Shown: in pieces, positions 43,560 through 55,577 of the stretch | Layout of the letters: every line of letters begins with the position of its first letter | Position numbering within the stretch: the first letter of the stretch is position 1 | Assembly: GCF_000346485.2 (NCBI RefSeq) | Contig: NZ_KQ976354.1 | Location: 8,422,039 to 8,486,038 of the forward strand | From: Scytonema hofmannii PCC 7110 | GTDB taxonomy: Bacteria > Cyanobacteriota > Cyanobacteriia > Cyanobacteriales > Nostocaceae | DNA length: 64,000 nt | Direction: 5' to 3' | The notes under the pieces: model-generated | The model's database searches: none | Seen by the model: the letters and a program-made list of their open reading frames with translations, nothing else | Told to the model about the DNA's origin: nothing | Program-made: the position numbers and the translations under genes

Positions 43560-43735
43560 GTTACTGTTGATGGGATAAGTAAGTCGTCACAATTAAAGTC
43601 AACTAGTCAGGATCGTCATTGGTCATTTGTCCTTGGTCATTTGTAAGAGGTTTAACGTATTTACATACCTTTACATAGTTCGGTTTTTTCTCACCTACCT
43701 ACTTAGTGTTATTCTTTATAAAGAGCTTTTAAGAG
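43560..43735. other. Region left of the CRISPR array
   Basis: AT-rich, with GGTCATTTGTCCTTGGTCAT repeats near 43620. If the array is read on the minus strand this is the distal (trailer) side. No gene is seen. Confidence 0.45.
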
Positions 43736-45510
43736 GCTTTAATGGAGCCAACCCCTAAGGGTGGATAAAAACACTCGTTGTTACACTGCGGCTAGCGAGG
43801 ATTCAGTAAAGCTTCAATGGAGCCAACCCCTAAGGGTGGATAAAAACCTGCTTGTTGTTGGCTGTTTACTAGGGCGTCAATGTCTAGCTTCAATGGAGCC
43901 AACCCCTAAGGGTGGATAAAAACCAGCGATCGCCAGTGCAGAAGCGATTACGAACTGGCTTCAATGGAGCCAACCCCTAAGGGTGGATAAAAACTTTTGT
44001 TTATGGGGATTTGGTTTTTGAATTAACCTGCTTCAATGGAGCCAACCCCTAAGGGTGGATAAAAACTCCATATATCCACAACATCTGTTGTTGCTTTAAT
44101 GCTTCAATGGAGCCAACCCCTAAGGGTGGATAAAAACCTCTGATGCATCTTCTCCTTCTGCTAACATACTAAGCTTCAATGGAGCCAACCCCTAAGGGTG
44201 GATAAAAACCTTATTAGGAACAAACGCTAGAGAGTGCATCTACTGCTTCAATGGAGCCAACCCCTAAGGGTGGATAAAAACCTTGTTGATTCTCTGTGAA
44301 AGTGGCGCAGCTAACGCTTCAATGGAGCCAACCCCTAAGGGTGGATAAAAACTCAATGGTTATGAGCAATGGCTAGATATTTCTCTGGCTTCAATGGAGC
44401 CAACCCCTAAGGGTGGATAAAAACTGTTTGGTGTATGGCTAGCTTTAGCTATCCGTCGCTTCAATGGAGCCAACCCCTAAGGGTGGATAAAAACGTACCT
44501 AGTTGGCAAAATGACTACGATTATTAATCGCTTCAATGGAGCCAACCCCTAAGGGTGGATAAAAACTTGGTTTTGGCTCTACTTCTGGCTCTGCAATTTT
44601 GCTTCAATGGAGCCAACCCCTAAGGGTGGATAAAAACGTGCCTTTATGAGCAATGGTACTGATTGGGATCTCGCTTCAATGGAGCCAACCCCTAAGGGTG
44701 GATAAAAACCTGGTGAATATATTGGAGCACAAGTTCAAATTGCTTCTGCTTCAATGGAGCCAACCCCTAAGGGTGGATAAAAACTTACTTGTTCCGTTTG
44801 TTTTTCCAAGCCACCAAAATAGCTTCAATGGAGCCAACCCCTAAGGGTGGATAAAAACCTTATATGTATCGTTTGGTACGGATTAAATTATGGCTTCAAT
44901 GGAGCCAACCCCTAAGGGTGGATAAAAACGCTGAAGCACGGGAGCATTCGCTCTCTTGCCCAGGCTTCAATGGAGCCAACCCCTAAGGGTGGATAAAAAC
45001 TATCATCCCACTGCTAATTAGCAGCATAGTTGGCTTCAATGGAGCCAACCCCTAAGGGTGGATAAAAACAAGAATTTACATTTTGGGAAATTGGAACACT
45101 CAAGCTTCAATGGAGCCAACCCCTAAGGGTGGATAAAAACCTCATGAAGGCGCGATCGCGTCTCAAAACTATTGGGAAGCTTCAATGGAGCCAACCCCTA
45201 AGGGTGGATAAAAACGTCTAGCGTTTGCTTCACCAAATCTTGAGTTTTGAGCTTCAATGGAGCCAACCCCTAAGGGTGGATAAAAACCTGCTGGGATTTG
45301 GAAGGAACTAAGTTAGAAAATTGCTTCAATGGAGCCAACCCCTAAGGGTGGATAAAAACCTCAGATGGTAGCGAATGTAGCAGGGTGCGATCCAGCGATG
45401 CTTCAATGGAGCCAACCCCTAAGGGTGGATAAAAACGCTCCTCCAATGGCTTGCCTGTAGCCAAATTCTACCGGCTTCAATGGAGCCAACCCCTAAGGGT
45501 GGATAAAAAC
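43736..45510 (-). CRISPR. CRISPR array, 25 repeats of 37 bp and 24 spacers of 32-40 bp
   Basis: On the plus strand each repeat starts GCTTCAATGGAGCC and ends GGGTGGATAAAAAC. The 25 copies start at 43736, 43811, 43887, 43958, 44030, 44101, 44173, 44245, 44316, 44388, 44458, 44530, 44601, 44673, 44748, 44822, 44893, 44964, 45033, 45104, 45179, 45251, 45323, 45400 and 45474. All are identical except the first, which has T for C at position 5. Spacer lengths run 32-40 bp, mostly 34-35. Read on the minus strand, repeats begin GTTTTTATCC and end CATTGAAGC, matching the ATTGAAA(C/G)-type 5' handle of type I crRNAs. With the single variant repeat at the far left and cas genes on the right, this indicates leftward transcription. 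Confidence 0.97.
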
Positions 45511-45760
45511 CCCTGACATACGAAAAGCTTATCATATCTGGTTTGTGGGAGGTAAAATCGCGGATGTTCAAGCAAAACCTTGTTTCAGCCATCAAACACA
45601 TCAAACCTATCCTGTCAAAAATCGCCATAAGTCTTGTAGGGCAAGCATTTGAGCACTGGCGCGGAACTCTTTTGAAACCAATTGGCTGCGATCCTGACAG
45701 AGTAAGCAATTTCAGCATTTTTACAACTAGAGCAAAGTTACAGCCACCCATCCGCGCAAT
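45511..45760 (-). promoter_or_regulatory. Putative CRISPR leader between csb2 and the array
   Basis: A 250-bp stretch between the csb2 stop and the right-hand (last, perfect) repeat. If crRNA is made leftward, this is the leader and must hold the promoter and integration signals. It contains no convincing gene. Read on the minus strand it has an AT-rich patch GTTGTAAAAATGCTGAAATTG near 45713-45733 that could be a promoter. Orientation is inferred from the repeat sequence. Confidence 0.5.
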
Positions 45761-47439
45761 TTAGTTGAAAACTGGGGTAAACACACCCAATCCAAAATGT
45801 GCGGCGTACCCAAGTGCGATTGGTCCCAACTGTACTTCTGTAAATTCTATCTCCAACCAGTACCCCTTATCCGATGATTTTTGTCCCCTGCCATGATATC
45901 TACGCCTTTGGAAGGAAAAGGCAGGTTTATCCAAAACACCACGATCGCAGCATCTAACTTTGACAATCGTTTCGCCGTTGTGCCTTTGCAAACACAACCA
46001 CTCATCGTCTGATGCAATGGTACTATTAGCTGGTATATTTAAATAATCAAGCTGAGTCAATAATTTCAGTGCTTGGTGTTCTACTCCATCTAGCTGAAAA
46101 CTCGTATCTGGAATACATCTTTTGTTACCATTTTTATAGAATTTGGGATGACGTGGTAGCACCATTGGAGTCAAACTGCGCCACTTTCTACTTTTGCCAA
46201 TAACACGAAAATGTTTATCATCAAGCTGTCGAGAAGTCACAACGTACTCTTCAATTTGACCTAGCGATACCAAAACCGTCTGAAGGTCAAATCCTTCTGT
46301 TCCCCATACTTTATACAGATTTTTGAGTTTTGGTAATGCTTGGTTGAAGTCAAACCCACTTGCAGCATAAATAACCATATGGTCGATTTTTCCTCGTGCA
46401 TTCACTTCAGGTAAGTACCAAGCGTGCTGCTGTCCCTCAAGATACGGCTTGGATCTATCGCCTTCATCAGCATTATTATCAACAGAATTCCTTCCCGAAA
46501 AAACGCTTAAAGGTAATTGATTTTCGTCTTTTTTCGATGACATGAGTGCTTGCCGAAAACGTTCGCCAATCGATACAACTTCAGTGATATTGGGTAAGAC
46601 ATTCGAGGCGAGTGCGAATCTAGCAAAGTTCGGTAGTTTATCTTCACGGCTTGTCACCACAGCTTGCACGTTGCGACTGTGAGATGTCGGTAAAACATAG
46701 CTTACCCAGCGCGTACCGGGAATTCCATTCCACCCTGAGGAGTGCAGATCGCTGATATCCAACTCCAATGCTTCTAATATATCCTTTGGAACTTTCCACT
46801 TACTTTTTTTACCTTTCTTAGTAGGTAAAGGTACAGTCGCAAGTGCAGCTTTAAATCCTTCCATTTCAGCAGAGGATAAGGGAACTAATACCCTCACCTT
46901 CTCGCCTGTCAAATCCGCGTCACCTTTCAAATCACTAGGTACAGCATTAAATTCTACTTTCGCCTCACTCCATTCTTCAATAACTTGCACTTCTGCCCAC
47001 GATTCGGCACGTCCCAGATAACTAATCTGGCTGCAAAGCTGCTTGAACAAAGCTTGCTGTGACAAGTTCAATTCCACATTCTGCCAAACTACCTGTATTA
47101 CGGCATCTGGTGATAGTACTCCTCCCGGTAGTGTAATAAAAGTGTCTAAGACTTTAGTTGTGGTAACCTTACCTTCCTTCACTATCGGCATATAATGCCG
47201 CGTATGAGCAGTTGCATATTCAGGCAAACAGTAACAAGGCAAGCATTCGCTTAACGTTGCTAACAAACTGTATAATTCATTACGTGCAGGGGGATTGGGT
47301 AGGCGGTAGTATGCTGCAACTAACGCCCTCAAGATGCGCCAGGGGGACGGCGGCCACTCAACAACACCTTCATTAACTTGATGGTTCCACGGTGTTGCAT
47401 GGTAGCGACCGCAAAGAAATTGAATCGAAATTCCAACAC

Positions 47440-47443
<4 letters not shown>
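45761..47443 (-). CDS. csb2: Type I-G Cas5-Cas6 fusion protein Csb2
   Basis: Csb2 (GSU0054 family) of type I-G (formerly I-U) joins a Cas5-like part with a Cas6-like crRNA endonuclease. The 560-residue protein has GISIQFLCGRYHATPWNHQV at the N-terminus, EWPPSPWRILRALVAAYYRL near 29-48, GRAESWAEVQVIEEW near 145, and a C-terminal GPIALGYAAHFGLGVFTPV, the glycine-rich loop of Cas6-type RAMPs. The frame is intact. Its ATG overlaps the csb1 stop by 4 nt, so translation is coupled. It should make crRNAs from the adjacent array even though other effector genes are broken. Confidence 0.93.
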
Positions 47444-49854
<2,411 letters not shown>

Positions 49855-49890
49855 AACTGTAACTTAATAACTGGACATAGTTACCCATTA

Positions 49891-50055
49891 TTAGTCATTT
49901 TTGGGGAGCTTTTCTCTTGCCATCCGCTCAATGACATCACTTAAGCTTCCGGCTTGCATCTGAATCTGTTTTTGTTCAAGCCATTGAATTGCTGTTTCGG
50001 TCAAGGTCATTGTAAATCTTCGTTTTGATTCTGAGTAAGTCTTTTTTCTAGCCAT
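49891..50055 (-). CDS. Ribbon-helix-helix (CopG/Arc-like) protein, probable repressor
   Basis: A 54-residue basic protein: MARKKTYSESKRRFTMTLTE begins with a charged arm and a beta strand (RRFTMTLT), followed by helices TAIQWLEQKQIQMQAGSLSD and VIERMAREKLPK, the RHH order. The ATG at 50055 is chosen over an upstream one at 50184, which would overlap the divergent tnpB start and extend through its promoter. Such small dimeric proteins bind palindromes; a perfect 7-bp-arm palindrome lies just upstream at 50074-50090, so autoregulation and repression of tnpB are likely. Confidence 0.75.
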   Translation of the reverse strand: MARKKTYSESKRRFTMTLTETAIQWLEQKQIQMQAGSLSDVIERMAREKLPKND

Positions 50056-50056
50056 G

Positions 50057-50090
50057 TTGTCAATTCTTAATAGCTCATATATAATATGAG
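50057..50090 (+). promoter_or_regulatory. tnpB promoter with overlapping palindromic operator
   Basis: TTGTCA at 50057-50062 and TATAAT at 50080-50085 are separated by 17 bp, a near-consensus sigma-70-type promoter reading toward tnpB (ATG at 50117). The -10 box sits inside the perfect palindrome CTCATAT-ATA-ATATGAG at 50074-50090. The divergent RHH gene starts at 50055, touching the -35 box. Binding of the RHH dimer to the palindrome would block RNA polymerase; binding is inferred. Confidence 0.75.
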
Positions 50091-50116
50091 TATAACATCC
50101 TTTAAAGGTCGAATCA

Positions 50117-51607
50117 ATGACAACTCTCACGTATGTGAAGGGATTACCGACAAGAGCAGAAGAATTGAATAGTTTAGGACTCACTGAGTTTGAAATGTTT
50201 CTGGCTGCTTACAGTTCGGTATTCTATAAAGCCGCGTGTGAAACAGCTAACCACCTTTTAGCGAATAAAAACTTTAATAAATCTAACTGGAACACTTATT
50301 TACAAGTTACTTACGGGATTTCAAAACGTCATGCTAATGGTGTTATTAGCCATGCTCAAGGTGCGGTGGATGCTTCTATTGATCATAGAAAGCGTCATAT
50401 CAAAATTCTTGAAGGTAAACTTAAGTCTATTAACTCTTGGATAACTAAGTCTGAGAAGAAGTTAGCAGATTCCTTCAAATTTTATGAGAAAAAGAACTGG
50501 AAAGAATCTAAGACGGGATGTAGGCTACCCATAGCATCTGATTTAAAAACACGTGAAACCAATTGGCATAATCTTCACTTTCAGATTCACAACAAGAAAC
50601 GACGCGCTCACCAGTTGAGTAAGCAAATTGAACATTTAAAGGTAGCACCAATTCAAACAGTTATTCCCAAAGACCAAGCTTTTGTAGTTGGTTCTAAAGA
50701 TGAATCATTTGGCAATCAGGTATGTCAATGGGATGGTGATCTTCTTAAATTTCGTGTACCTGCTTGCTTGGAATTAAGGTTTGGTAAGTACGTTCAGACT
50801 CAGTTAGGTAACTTTGACCGCAACATTAACAGATTGCCCAAAGATGGTTGCAAAACATGGCACTTCTACCGTAAGGATGGTAAGTGGAATGCCGCCGTAC
50901 AATTTACTCCTTCCCCAGTAAAGCGCGTCTCCAGACACTCTGCTTATGGCTGTATTGGCATTGATTTGAATCCTGGCTCAATCGGTTGGGCATATGTTGA
51001 TCATGATGGTAATCTCAAAGCGCATGGACAAATTCCATTACAAATGGGACTACCATCAGGACAGCAAGATGCCCAAATTGTTGATGCTTGCTTACAATTA
51101 GTAGTATTAGCTGATACATATGCTTGTCCTATTGTCTGTGAAGAACTAGACTTTTCAACGAAAAAAGAACAACTCAGAGAACGTGGCAGCAAATATGCTC
51201 GGATGCTTTCTGGCTGGGCTTATAGTCGATTCTATAAACTACTAGAGAGCATTTTGAGTAACCGAGGAATTTACCTAATGAAGGTAAATCCTGCTTACAC
51301 CAGCGTCATCGGATTGGTCAAATACGCACGTCAATATGGTTTAGCCAGTGATGAAGCAGCTGCGTTAGCGATTGCCCGACGTGGTATGCGTTTAAAAGAA
51401 AAAATGCATGGCTCCATAACCGCCTCAACTTCCGTGAAGGATGGAAAGCACGTATGGAGCTTTTGGTATCAACTGAATAAAATTCTTAAGTCTCGTGTTG
51501 TAATATCATCTCGTCATGACTATTACAACATCTCTAACTGGGGATTAGTGGTCAAGGAACCTGAGTCACGGGGCTCATGTTCCAAGCAGCAATGCACTTC
51601 TAATTGA
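50117..51607 (+). CDS. TnpB-related RuvC nuclease (IS605-accessory type, Cas12-like fold)
   Basis: The 496-residue protein has a helical N-terminal half and a split RuvC domain: motif I GIDLNPGSIGWAYVD near residue 282 (aspartate), motif II IVCEELDFSTK near 345 (glutamate) and motif III YGLASDEAAALAIARRG near 410 (aspartate). All three acidic residues are present. The stretch between motifs II and III (VNPAYTSVIGLVKYARQYGL) lacks the CxxC-CxxC zinc ribbon of ordinary TnpB, so it belongs to the TnpB-related group. TnpB proteins are RNA-guided DNA nucleases whose guide RNA overlaps the gene's 3' end and element right end; such an RNA here would span roughly 51500-51670 (inference). RuvC activity is untested for this subgroup. 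Confidence 0.88.
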   Translation: MTTLTYVKGLPTRAEELNSLGLTEFEMFLAAYSSVFYKAACETANHLLANKNFNKSNWNTYLQVTYGISKRHANGVISHAQGAVDASIDHRKRHIKILEGKLKSINSWITKSEKKLADSFKFYEKKNWKESKTGCRLPIASDLKTRETNWHNLHFQIHNKKRRAHQLSKQIEHLKVAPIQTVIPKDQAFVVGSKDESFGNQVCQWDGDLLKFRVPACLELRFGKYVQTQLGNFDRNINRLPKDGCKTWHFYRKDGKWNAAVQFTPSPVKRVSRHSAYGCIGIDLNPGSIGWAYVDHDGNLKAHGQIPLQMGLPSGQQDAQIVDACLQLVVLADTYACPIVCEELDFSTKKEQLRERGSKYARMLSGWAYSRFYKLLESILSNRGIYLMKVNPAYTSVIGLVKYARQYGLASDEAAALAIARRGMRLKEKMHGSITASTSVKDGKHVWSFWYQLNKILKSRVVISSRHDYYNISNWGLVVKEPESRGSCSKQQCTSN

Positions 51608-51674
51608 GCGAACTTACACCGTGGAGTTGGGTTTGTCCAAAGTTGTCTAATTGTAGGTAACTTTGTCCAGACTT

Positions 51675-52505
51675 TTAGAATCGGTAGGCAAAATCTCCGA
51701 CATCAGAATACTCGTAACGACGGGTAACGCCACCCGCAAACAACATCACACCTTCAAGCATGAATACGTAGTCCCAAGGATTAACTCGTGAATCCGCATC
51801 ATAACCAGGTGCAGCATTAGCCCCTCCTGCCGCTATGGGATTAAACTGTCCAATTTTTCCCGCAAATTGCAGTCCCGGCACTACTTCATCAAACAGCGCC
51901 GCCCGCAGCATCAATTCTGCAGCAGCACTTGGCTTACCCGTTGCAAAATCAATTAACTCTTGCAACTGTTGCATAAATGTACGGCTAAATTCAAAGTTTC
52001 CATCATTTCCACCTGTTCCAGTCAAGGCTGGAAACTTTAAGTTATCGGCAGTAATGACTGCACACGCATCAAGCCAAATGACGGTTTCGTCGGGTAAATT
52101 ATTCCGCAGGTGCTCAAACAGGCGACTTTTTTCTTCTTTATCTTTGGGTTGAACTGTGAGCTTTAGGTCTTCTACGACCTGTTGAGCGACTTGAACCGTA
52201 TGGCGGTAAATATTTAATCTTGTTGCAGTACTTTTACGAACTGCATCTATGGTTTTTTTATTATCTTTGGGATAATACCCCGTACTACCATTCCACGGTG
52301 CAACCAACGGCGTGGGTTTATAGTCGTAGAGGAAAAATTGTACCAAGTCATTTGGTGACAACTCAGTTGCAAGTACAAAGGAATCATCCATCCAAAAGCC
52401 CTTGGCATTGGGATCGAACCTCTGTTCGACAACAAGCCGCAATACTCCCAATGCTTTGAGGTAATGAGAGAGTGGTATTGGAGTACAACCTGATAATCTA
52501 AGCAT
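51675..52505 (-). pseudogene. csx17: Type I-G Csx17 (Cas8-like), N-terminal part
   Basis: The 276-codon minus-strand frame starts MLRLSGCTPIPLSHYLKALG and VLRLVVEQRFDPNAKGFWMD, the standard Csx17 beginning, and includes NPWDYVFMLEGVMLFAGGVT near the end. After SDVGDFAYRF it stops because of the inserted element. Csx17 is the large subunit thought to recognise the PAM in type I-G. The two parts (about 275 plus 455 residues) sum to a normal-length protein, so the gene was whole before insertion. Its start overlaps the cas3 3' end by 8 nt. Confidence 0.9.
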
Positions 52506-54876
52506 CGGTTTCTCCTAAAATATCGTTACGATATGTCTCCGAAGCACGCCAATCAGCAACGCGGATAATAGTTTCCAGAAATGCCAGTTTGAAGGGACCG
52601 TATTCGTTGAGTAAAGCGATCGCTCTTGCTGTCCAAGAAGAACTTCCTTCCACATCACCGATGGTCATGCAATCTAGGCTCAAGATTTGCTCTGGTATTT
52701 CTAAGCCCCCACCTAAATCAACAGCAGGTATCGTATCGCCTTCCCAAACACCCCGTGCAAACTTTCGATTGGGTTCATCAGGTTGTTTTTCATAGGGTAC
52801 AGGCTGAATAGTCATGCGAATCCTACCGTGATGTGCTGCTACTAAATAAGCAAGTAAATCTGGCTCGTTCTGTTGCAACGCCACCAATGCACTTACCAAT
52901 TCGTGGCGAAACCCAGGACGTTTTGATACACCACGATTCATTTTGTCAGATTTTGCCCATGGTCCGCCTGTTTGTTTATCTAAACGGTTGTCTGTCAGTA
53001 GTGCTTGAAAAACTTCATGAGCTTTACCTAAGTCGTGCCATCGCCCACTGCGTTTAAGTAATGGTACGGGCAAGCTGGAGTCATTTAATTTTAAGCAAAG
53101 TTCTTCTGTACGTAATTCAACATCATGCGAATGCTGAGATAAAGTAATGTATATTTTTATTTCAGTAAGCCAATCGCTATCATCCTTTTCAGGTTTAATA
53201 ACCGGAGCATTCACCGCATTGGGTTCGTCTGTCGGATTGCCAGTAAATCCAAGTGTTGTTGAATAACCACCATCCTTGCGTTTTACAAGTATGGCAATAC
53301 CCGGATACAATCTGGAAGCCTTAACCCAATCACCTTCTGACCCATCCCAAACCCAAGCGCTACTTTTGTTTTTTATCAAGCGATCCAAAAATGCTTGTGC
53401 TTGCCGAAGACTGACGCGACACAGTTCTTCCTGGCGCAAAGCACCTGATACTGAATCTTTTGGCTTACCTTCTTCCCAATCACGCCATGCGATCGCTACA
53501 TCAAGTTCGTTGCTAGAGCGAATAAATGGAGAAATATCGATGTCGTGTCCAGCTAAATCTGTTGATGTGTCAAACAGTTGCAACAGGTCATTCTTCCGGG
53601 GAATTAACCCTTCAACCGACTTAAGTTCGGGTTTAACCGACCCCAATGCAAGTGGACCTACATCTTTAATCCCTTCTTCAATCTGACTCAACAGTTTTCG
53701 TGCTTCTTCCAGAAATTCTACTTGATAGGGAGCAGCAAGCTGTTTTTTATGAGTGTCAATATCGACCCAATAAACAGTAGCACCATCAGAATATTCGCCG
53801 TAGCGGTTGCAGCGACCAACTCTTTGGACGAAGGAAAACCAAGATGTCAGTTCGGATATTAAGGTTTTTGCTGAGATATCAATTCCAGCTTCAATAGCCT
53901 GAGTCGCAACTATAATACCAACTCGAAATTTGTATAGCTTCTGATTGAGTTCTTGTCGTTCGCAAGGTCGAAACCGGGAGTGCAAAAGCAATAAAGAATC
54001 ACTAGTCAGATGAGAAAGTTCTTGGTAAACTGCTTGGGCGCGGGTGACACGATTGCAAATCAGAATTGTTAGAGTCCCTGGAATATGTAATTTTGCTACT
54101 TCAGATGCCAATGCTTTAGTATCTTCTTCTTTTCCTTGAATGACTGTCTCTGCCCTCACCAATCGCTTTTTTGCCTGTAATCGCTTTTGCAGAACTGGAT
54201 GAGATTCATCTTCTTCACTCAAACGATGAATTCGATTCAAGTCAGGCTGATAATCAACTGTTTTTAACAATTCTGAATCAAGGGTAGCGCTCATCCACAA
54301 GGAAGCAACGAGTCCGTAAGTCCCAAATTTTTCACGAAAGCCTTGCAGTTGTGCTGTTGTTCGAACGCCTGCTCCCATCAATTGCACTTCATCCATAACC
54401 CAAAGGCAATCGTTATTCACAAGTGCAAACTGAACAGGCCAGCGATATCGACTCATTGCATACCCCCGGTTCAAAGCACGACTAAGCAGTTGGTCTTGAG
54501 TACCAACGAGAATACAATCTTTTTCTGGATGGATGTCCCAACGCTTGCTAATTGCACCACCCATAAGTAAGTGCAATTCAGCATCTCCTTCCAATCCTGC
54601 CTTCTTAAGCCATTTCTCAATTTCTGCATAAGTTTGCTCGACGAGAGTTCGCATTGGCAAGCAATAAACTAATCGTCGTGGAGTGCGATCGCGAATTCTT
54701 TGGTCGGGATAAAATCTACGCCGCCACAACCACCCCAAAACAACCGTTGCAGTCTTACCTGCACCCGTGATGACATCCAACAAAATGGGTAATTCACTTT
54801 GTGTTGCGAAATGTTCTTGATACGGGAAGGGAGGCTTTCCGCTAGTTTGTTCAAACCAGTCTCTAAATTCAACCAT
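52498..54876 (-). CDS. cas3: Cas3 helicase-nuclease with C-terminal HD domain (type I-G)
   Basis: Cas3 degrades DNA bound by the effector complex. The 792-residue protein has the SF2 helicase first: Walker A DVITGAGKTATVVLGW near residue 35, DEVQLMGAG (DExH-type box), MSATLDSELLKT, ATQAIEAGIDISAKTLISEL and QRVGRCNRYGE (motif VI). The HD nuclease follows at the C-terminus, RWHDLGKAHEVFQALL near 612 and VAAHHGRIRMT near 685. Helicase before HD is the arrangement characteristic of type I-G/I-U rather than other type I systems. The frame is intact. It is the first gene of the operon and no adaptation genes lie upstream. Confidence 0.95.
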   Translation of the reverse strand: MVEFRDWFEQTSGKPPFPYQEHFATQSELPILLDVITGAGKTATVVLGWLWRRRFYPDQRIRDRTPRRLVYCLPMRTLVEQTYAEIEKWLKKAGLEGDAELHLLMGGAISKRWDIHPEKDCILVGTQDQLLSRALNRGYAMSRYRWPVQFALVNNDCLWVMDEVQLMGAGVRTTAQLQGFREKFGTYGLVASLWMSATLDSELLKTVDYQPDLNRIHRLSEEDESHPVLQKRLQAKKRLVRAETVIQGKEEDTKALASEVAKLHIPGTLTILICNRVTRAQAVYQELSHLTSDSLLLLHSRFRPCERQELNQKLYKFRVGIIVATQAIEAGIDISAKTLISELTSWFSFVQRVGRCNRYGEYSDGATVYWVDIDTHKKQLAAPYQVEFLEEARKLLSQIEEGIKDVGPLALGSVKPELKSVEGLIPRKNDLLQLFDTSTDLAGHDIDISPFIRSSNELDVAIAWRDWEEGKPKDSVSGALRQEELCRVSLRQAQAFLDRLIKNKSSAWVWDGSEGDWVKASRLYPGIAILVKRKDGGYSTTLGFTGNPTDEPNAVNAPVIKPEKDDSDWLTEIKIYITLSQHSHDVELRTEELCLKLNDSSLPVPLLKRSGRWHDLGKAHEVFQALLTDNRLDKQTGGPWAKSDKMNRGVSKRPGFRHELVSALVALQQNEPDLLAYLVAAHHGRIRMTIQPVPYEKQPDEPNRKFARGVWEGDTIPAVDLGGGLEIPEQILSLDCMTIGDVEGSSSWTARAIALLNEYGPFKLAFLETIIRVADWRASETYRNDILGETDA

Positions 54877-55396
54877 TCCGGTTTAGCCCTGCACTCGTAA
54901 ACAACTGAGGGCATAAAATATGAATCATAAACAGCAATCCTTGTTTTAACTGTCCGTCTAATTGATGTCAGACAACTTTTGGTTGCCTTATACCCATTGA
55001 TAAAGGCAAAATAATCAAGTTATACTAAAAACGGTTTAGAGCTTTACTTTTCAAGAATTCCTAAACGCTTATTACTTAAGGCTTATAGCGTTTAGAAAAA
55101 GTTCAGATATTAGCCGTTTGCAGTATAACAGTGAGTATATACAGTTACCTCCAGGAATGTCAAAACATAATTTTTCCTTTAACAATATGAATAAAAACTA
55201 AATAGTTGCTTATGCTTTTTTGATTGGGTACAATACATCCAACAGTTCACGAACAGTACCCTGTAAAGGCTGAATGCAGCTAGATTTGCTACAAAAGGAA
55301 ATGAACTGAGCAGCATCATTCATAACTCCCTGAAGGAAGTGCTGGTAAAAGTTGACTGGCAAAAACGTTCAGACAGGATCGAGCCAGTAAAGCCAA
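54877..55396. other. Region upstream of cas3
   Basis: About 520 bases without a supported gene. This is where cas4, cas1 and cas2 would commonly sit; none is present. It should contain the operon promoter, but I cannot identify it with confidence. Short inverted sequences around TTAAGGCTTATAGCG and CTAAACGCTTA near 55063-55095 are the only structure seen. Confidence 0.5.
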
Positions 55397-55570
55397 TTAG
55401 TTCAAGAGAGGATTAAGATGCTTAAGATGCTTACAGATAATATTTGAAATGTGTTTGTTATTCATCCAATTCCACAAACGTGTTTGACAACAATCGTTAA
55501 AAACAATTGTTTTTCCATCAGGGCTAATACTTAACAATTCTAGTGAACTACTACTGAAACAAGCATTTTC
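55397..55570 (-). pseudogene. WD40-repeat protein C-terminal remnant
   Basis: The minus-strand frame reads LELLSISPDGKTIVFNDCCQ then TRLWNWMNNKHISNIICKHL, a single WD40 blade (SPDGK-L-W). No start or further blades are present and the upstream codons are GGGCGAGGACG repeat DNA. It is the tail of a lost WD40 protein. Confidence 0.6.
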
Positions 55571-55577
55571 TTTTCTT

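Larger units (their letters stand above)
49856..51672. mobile_element. TIR-bounded element with RHH and TnpB-related genes, inserted in csx17
   Basis: The insertion separates two halves of csx17. Near its edges are 26-bp inverted repeats, 49871-49896 (CTGGACATAGTTACC start) and 51645-51670 (ending GGTAACTTTGTCCAG), matching at 21 of 26 positions. It carries two divergent genes only: a ribbon-helix-helix protein and a TnpB-related nuclease. No transposase (Y1 TnpA, serine recombinase or DDE) is inside. The exact edges are uncertain by 10-20 bp because 15-20 extra non-csx17 bases lie outside the inverted repeats and no clean target duplication is visible. Confidence 0.85.

Noticed and set aside
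43560-43735. CRISPR leader on the left side of the array
   Set aside because: Repeat 3' handle, the variant repeat position and cas direction all point the other way, although the left flank is AT-rich.
44653-44844. Open frame inside the CRISPR array with a repeating peptide
   Set aside because: It is translation of repeats and spacers; no start signal or homologue-like composition.
45543-45764. Plus-strand frame between the array and csb2
   Set aside because: It lies in the predicted leader and runs antisense into the csb2 end; no recognisable protein features.
49856-51672. Classical IS605 or IS607 element
   Set aside because: No Y1 transposase or serine recombinase gene, and terminal inverted repeats are present, which those families lack; called a TIR-bounded TnpB element instead.
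54343-54570. Plus-strand frame within cas3
   Set aside because: Antisense shadow of the intact cas3 helicase domain.
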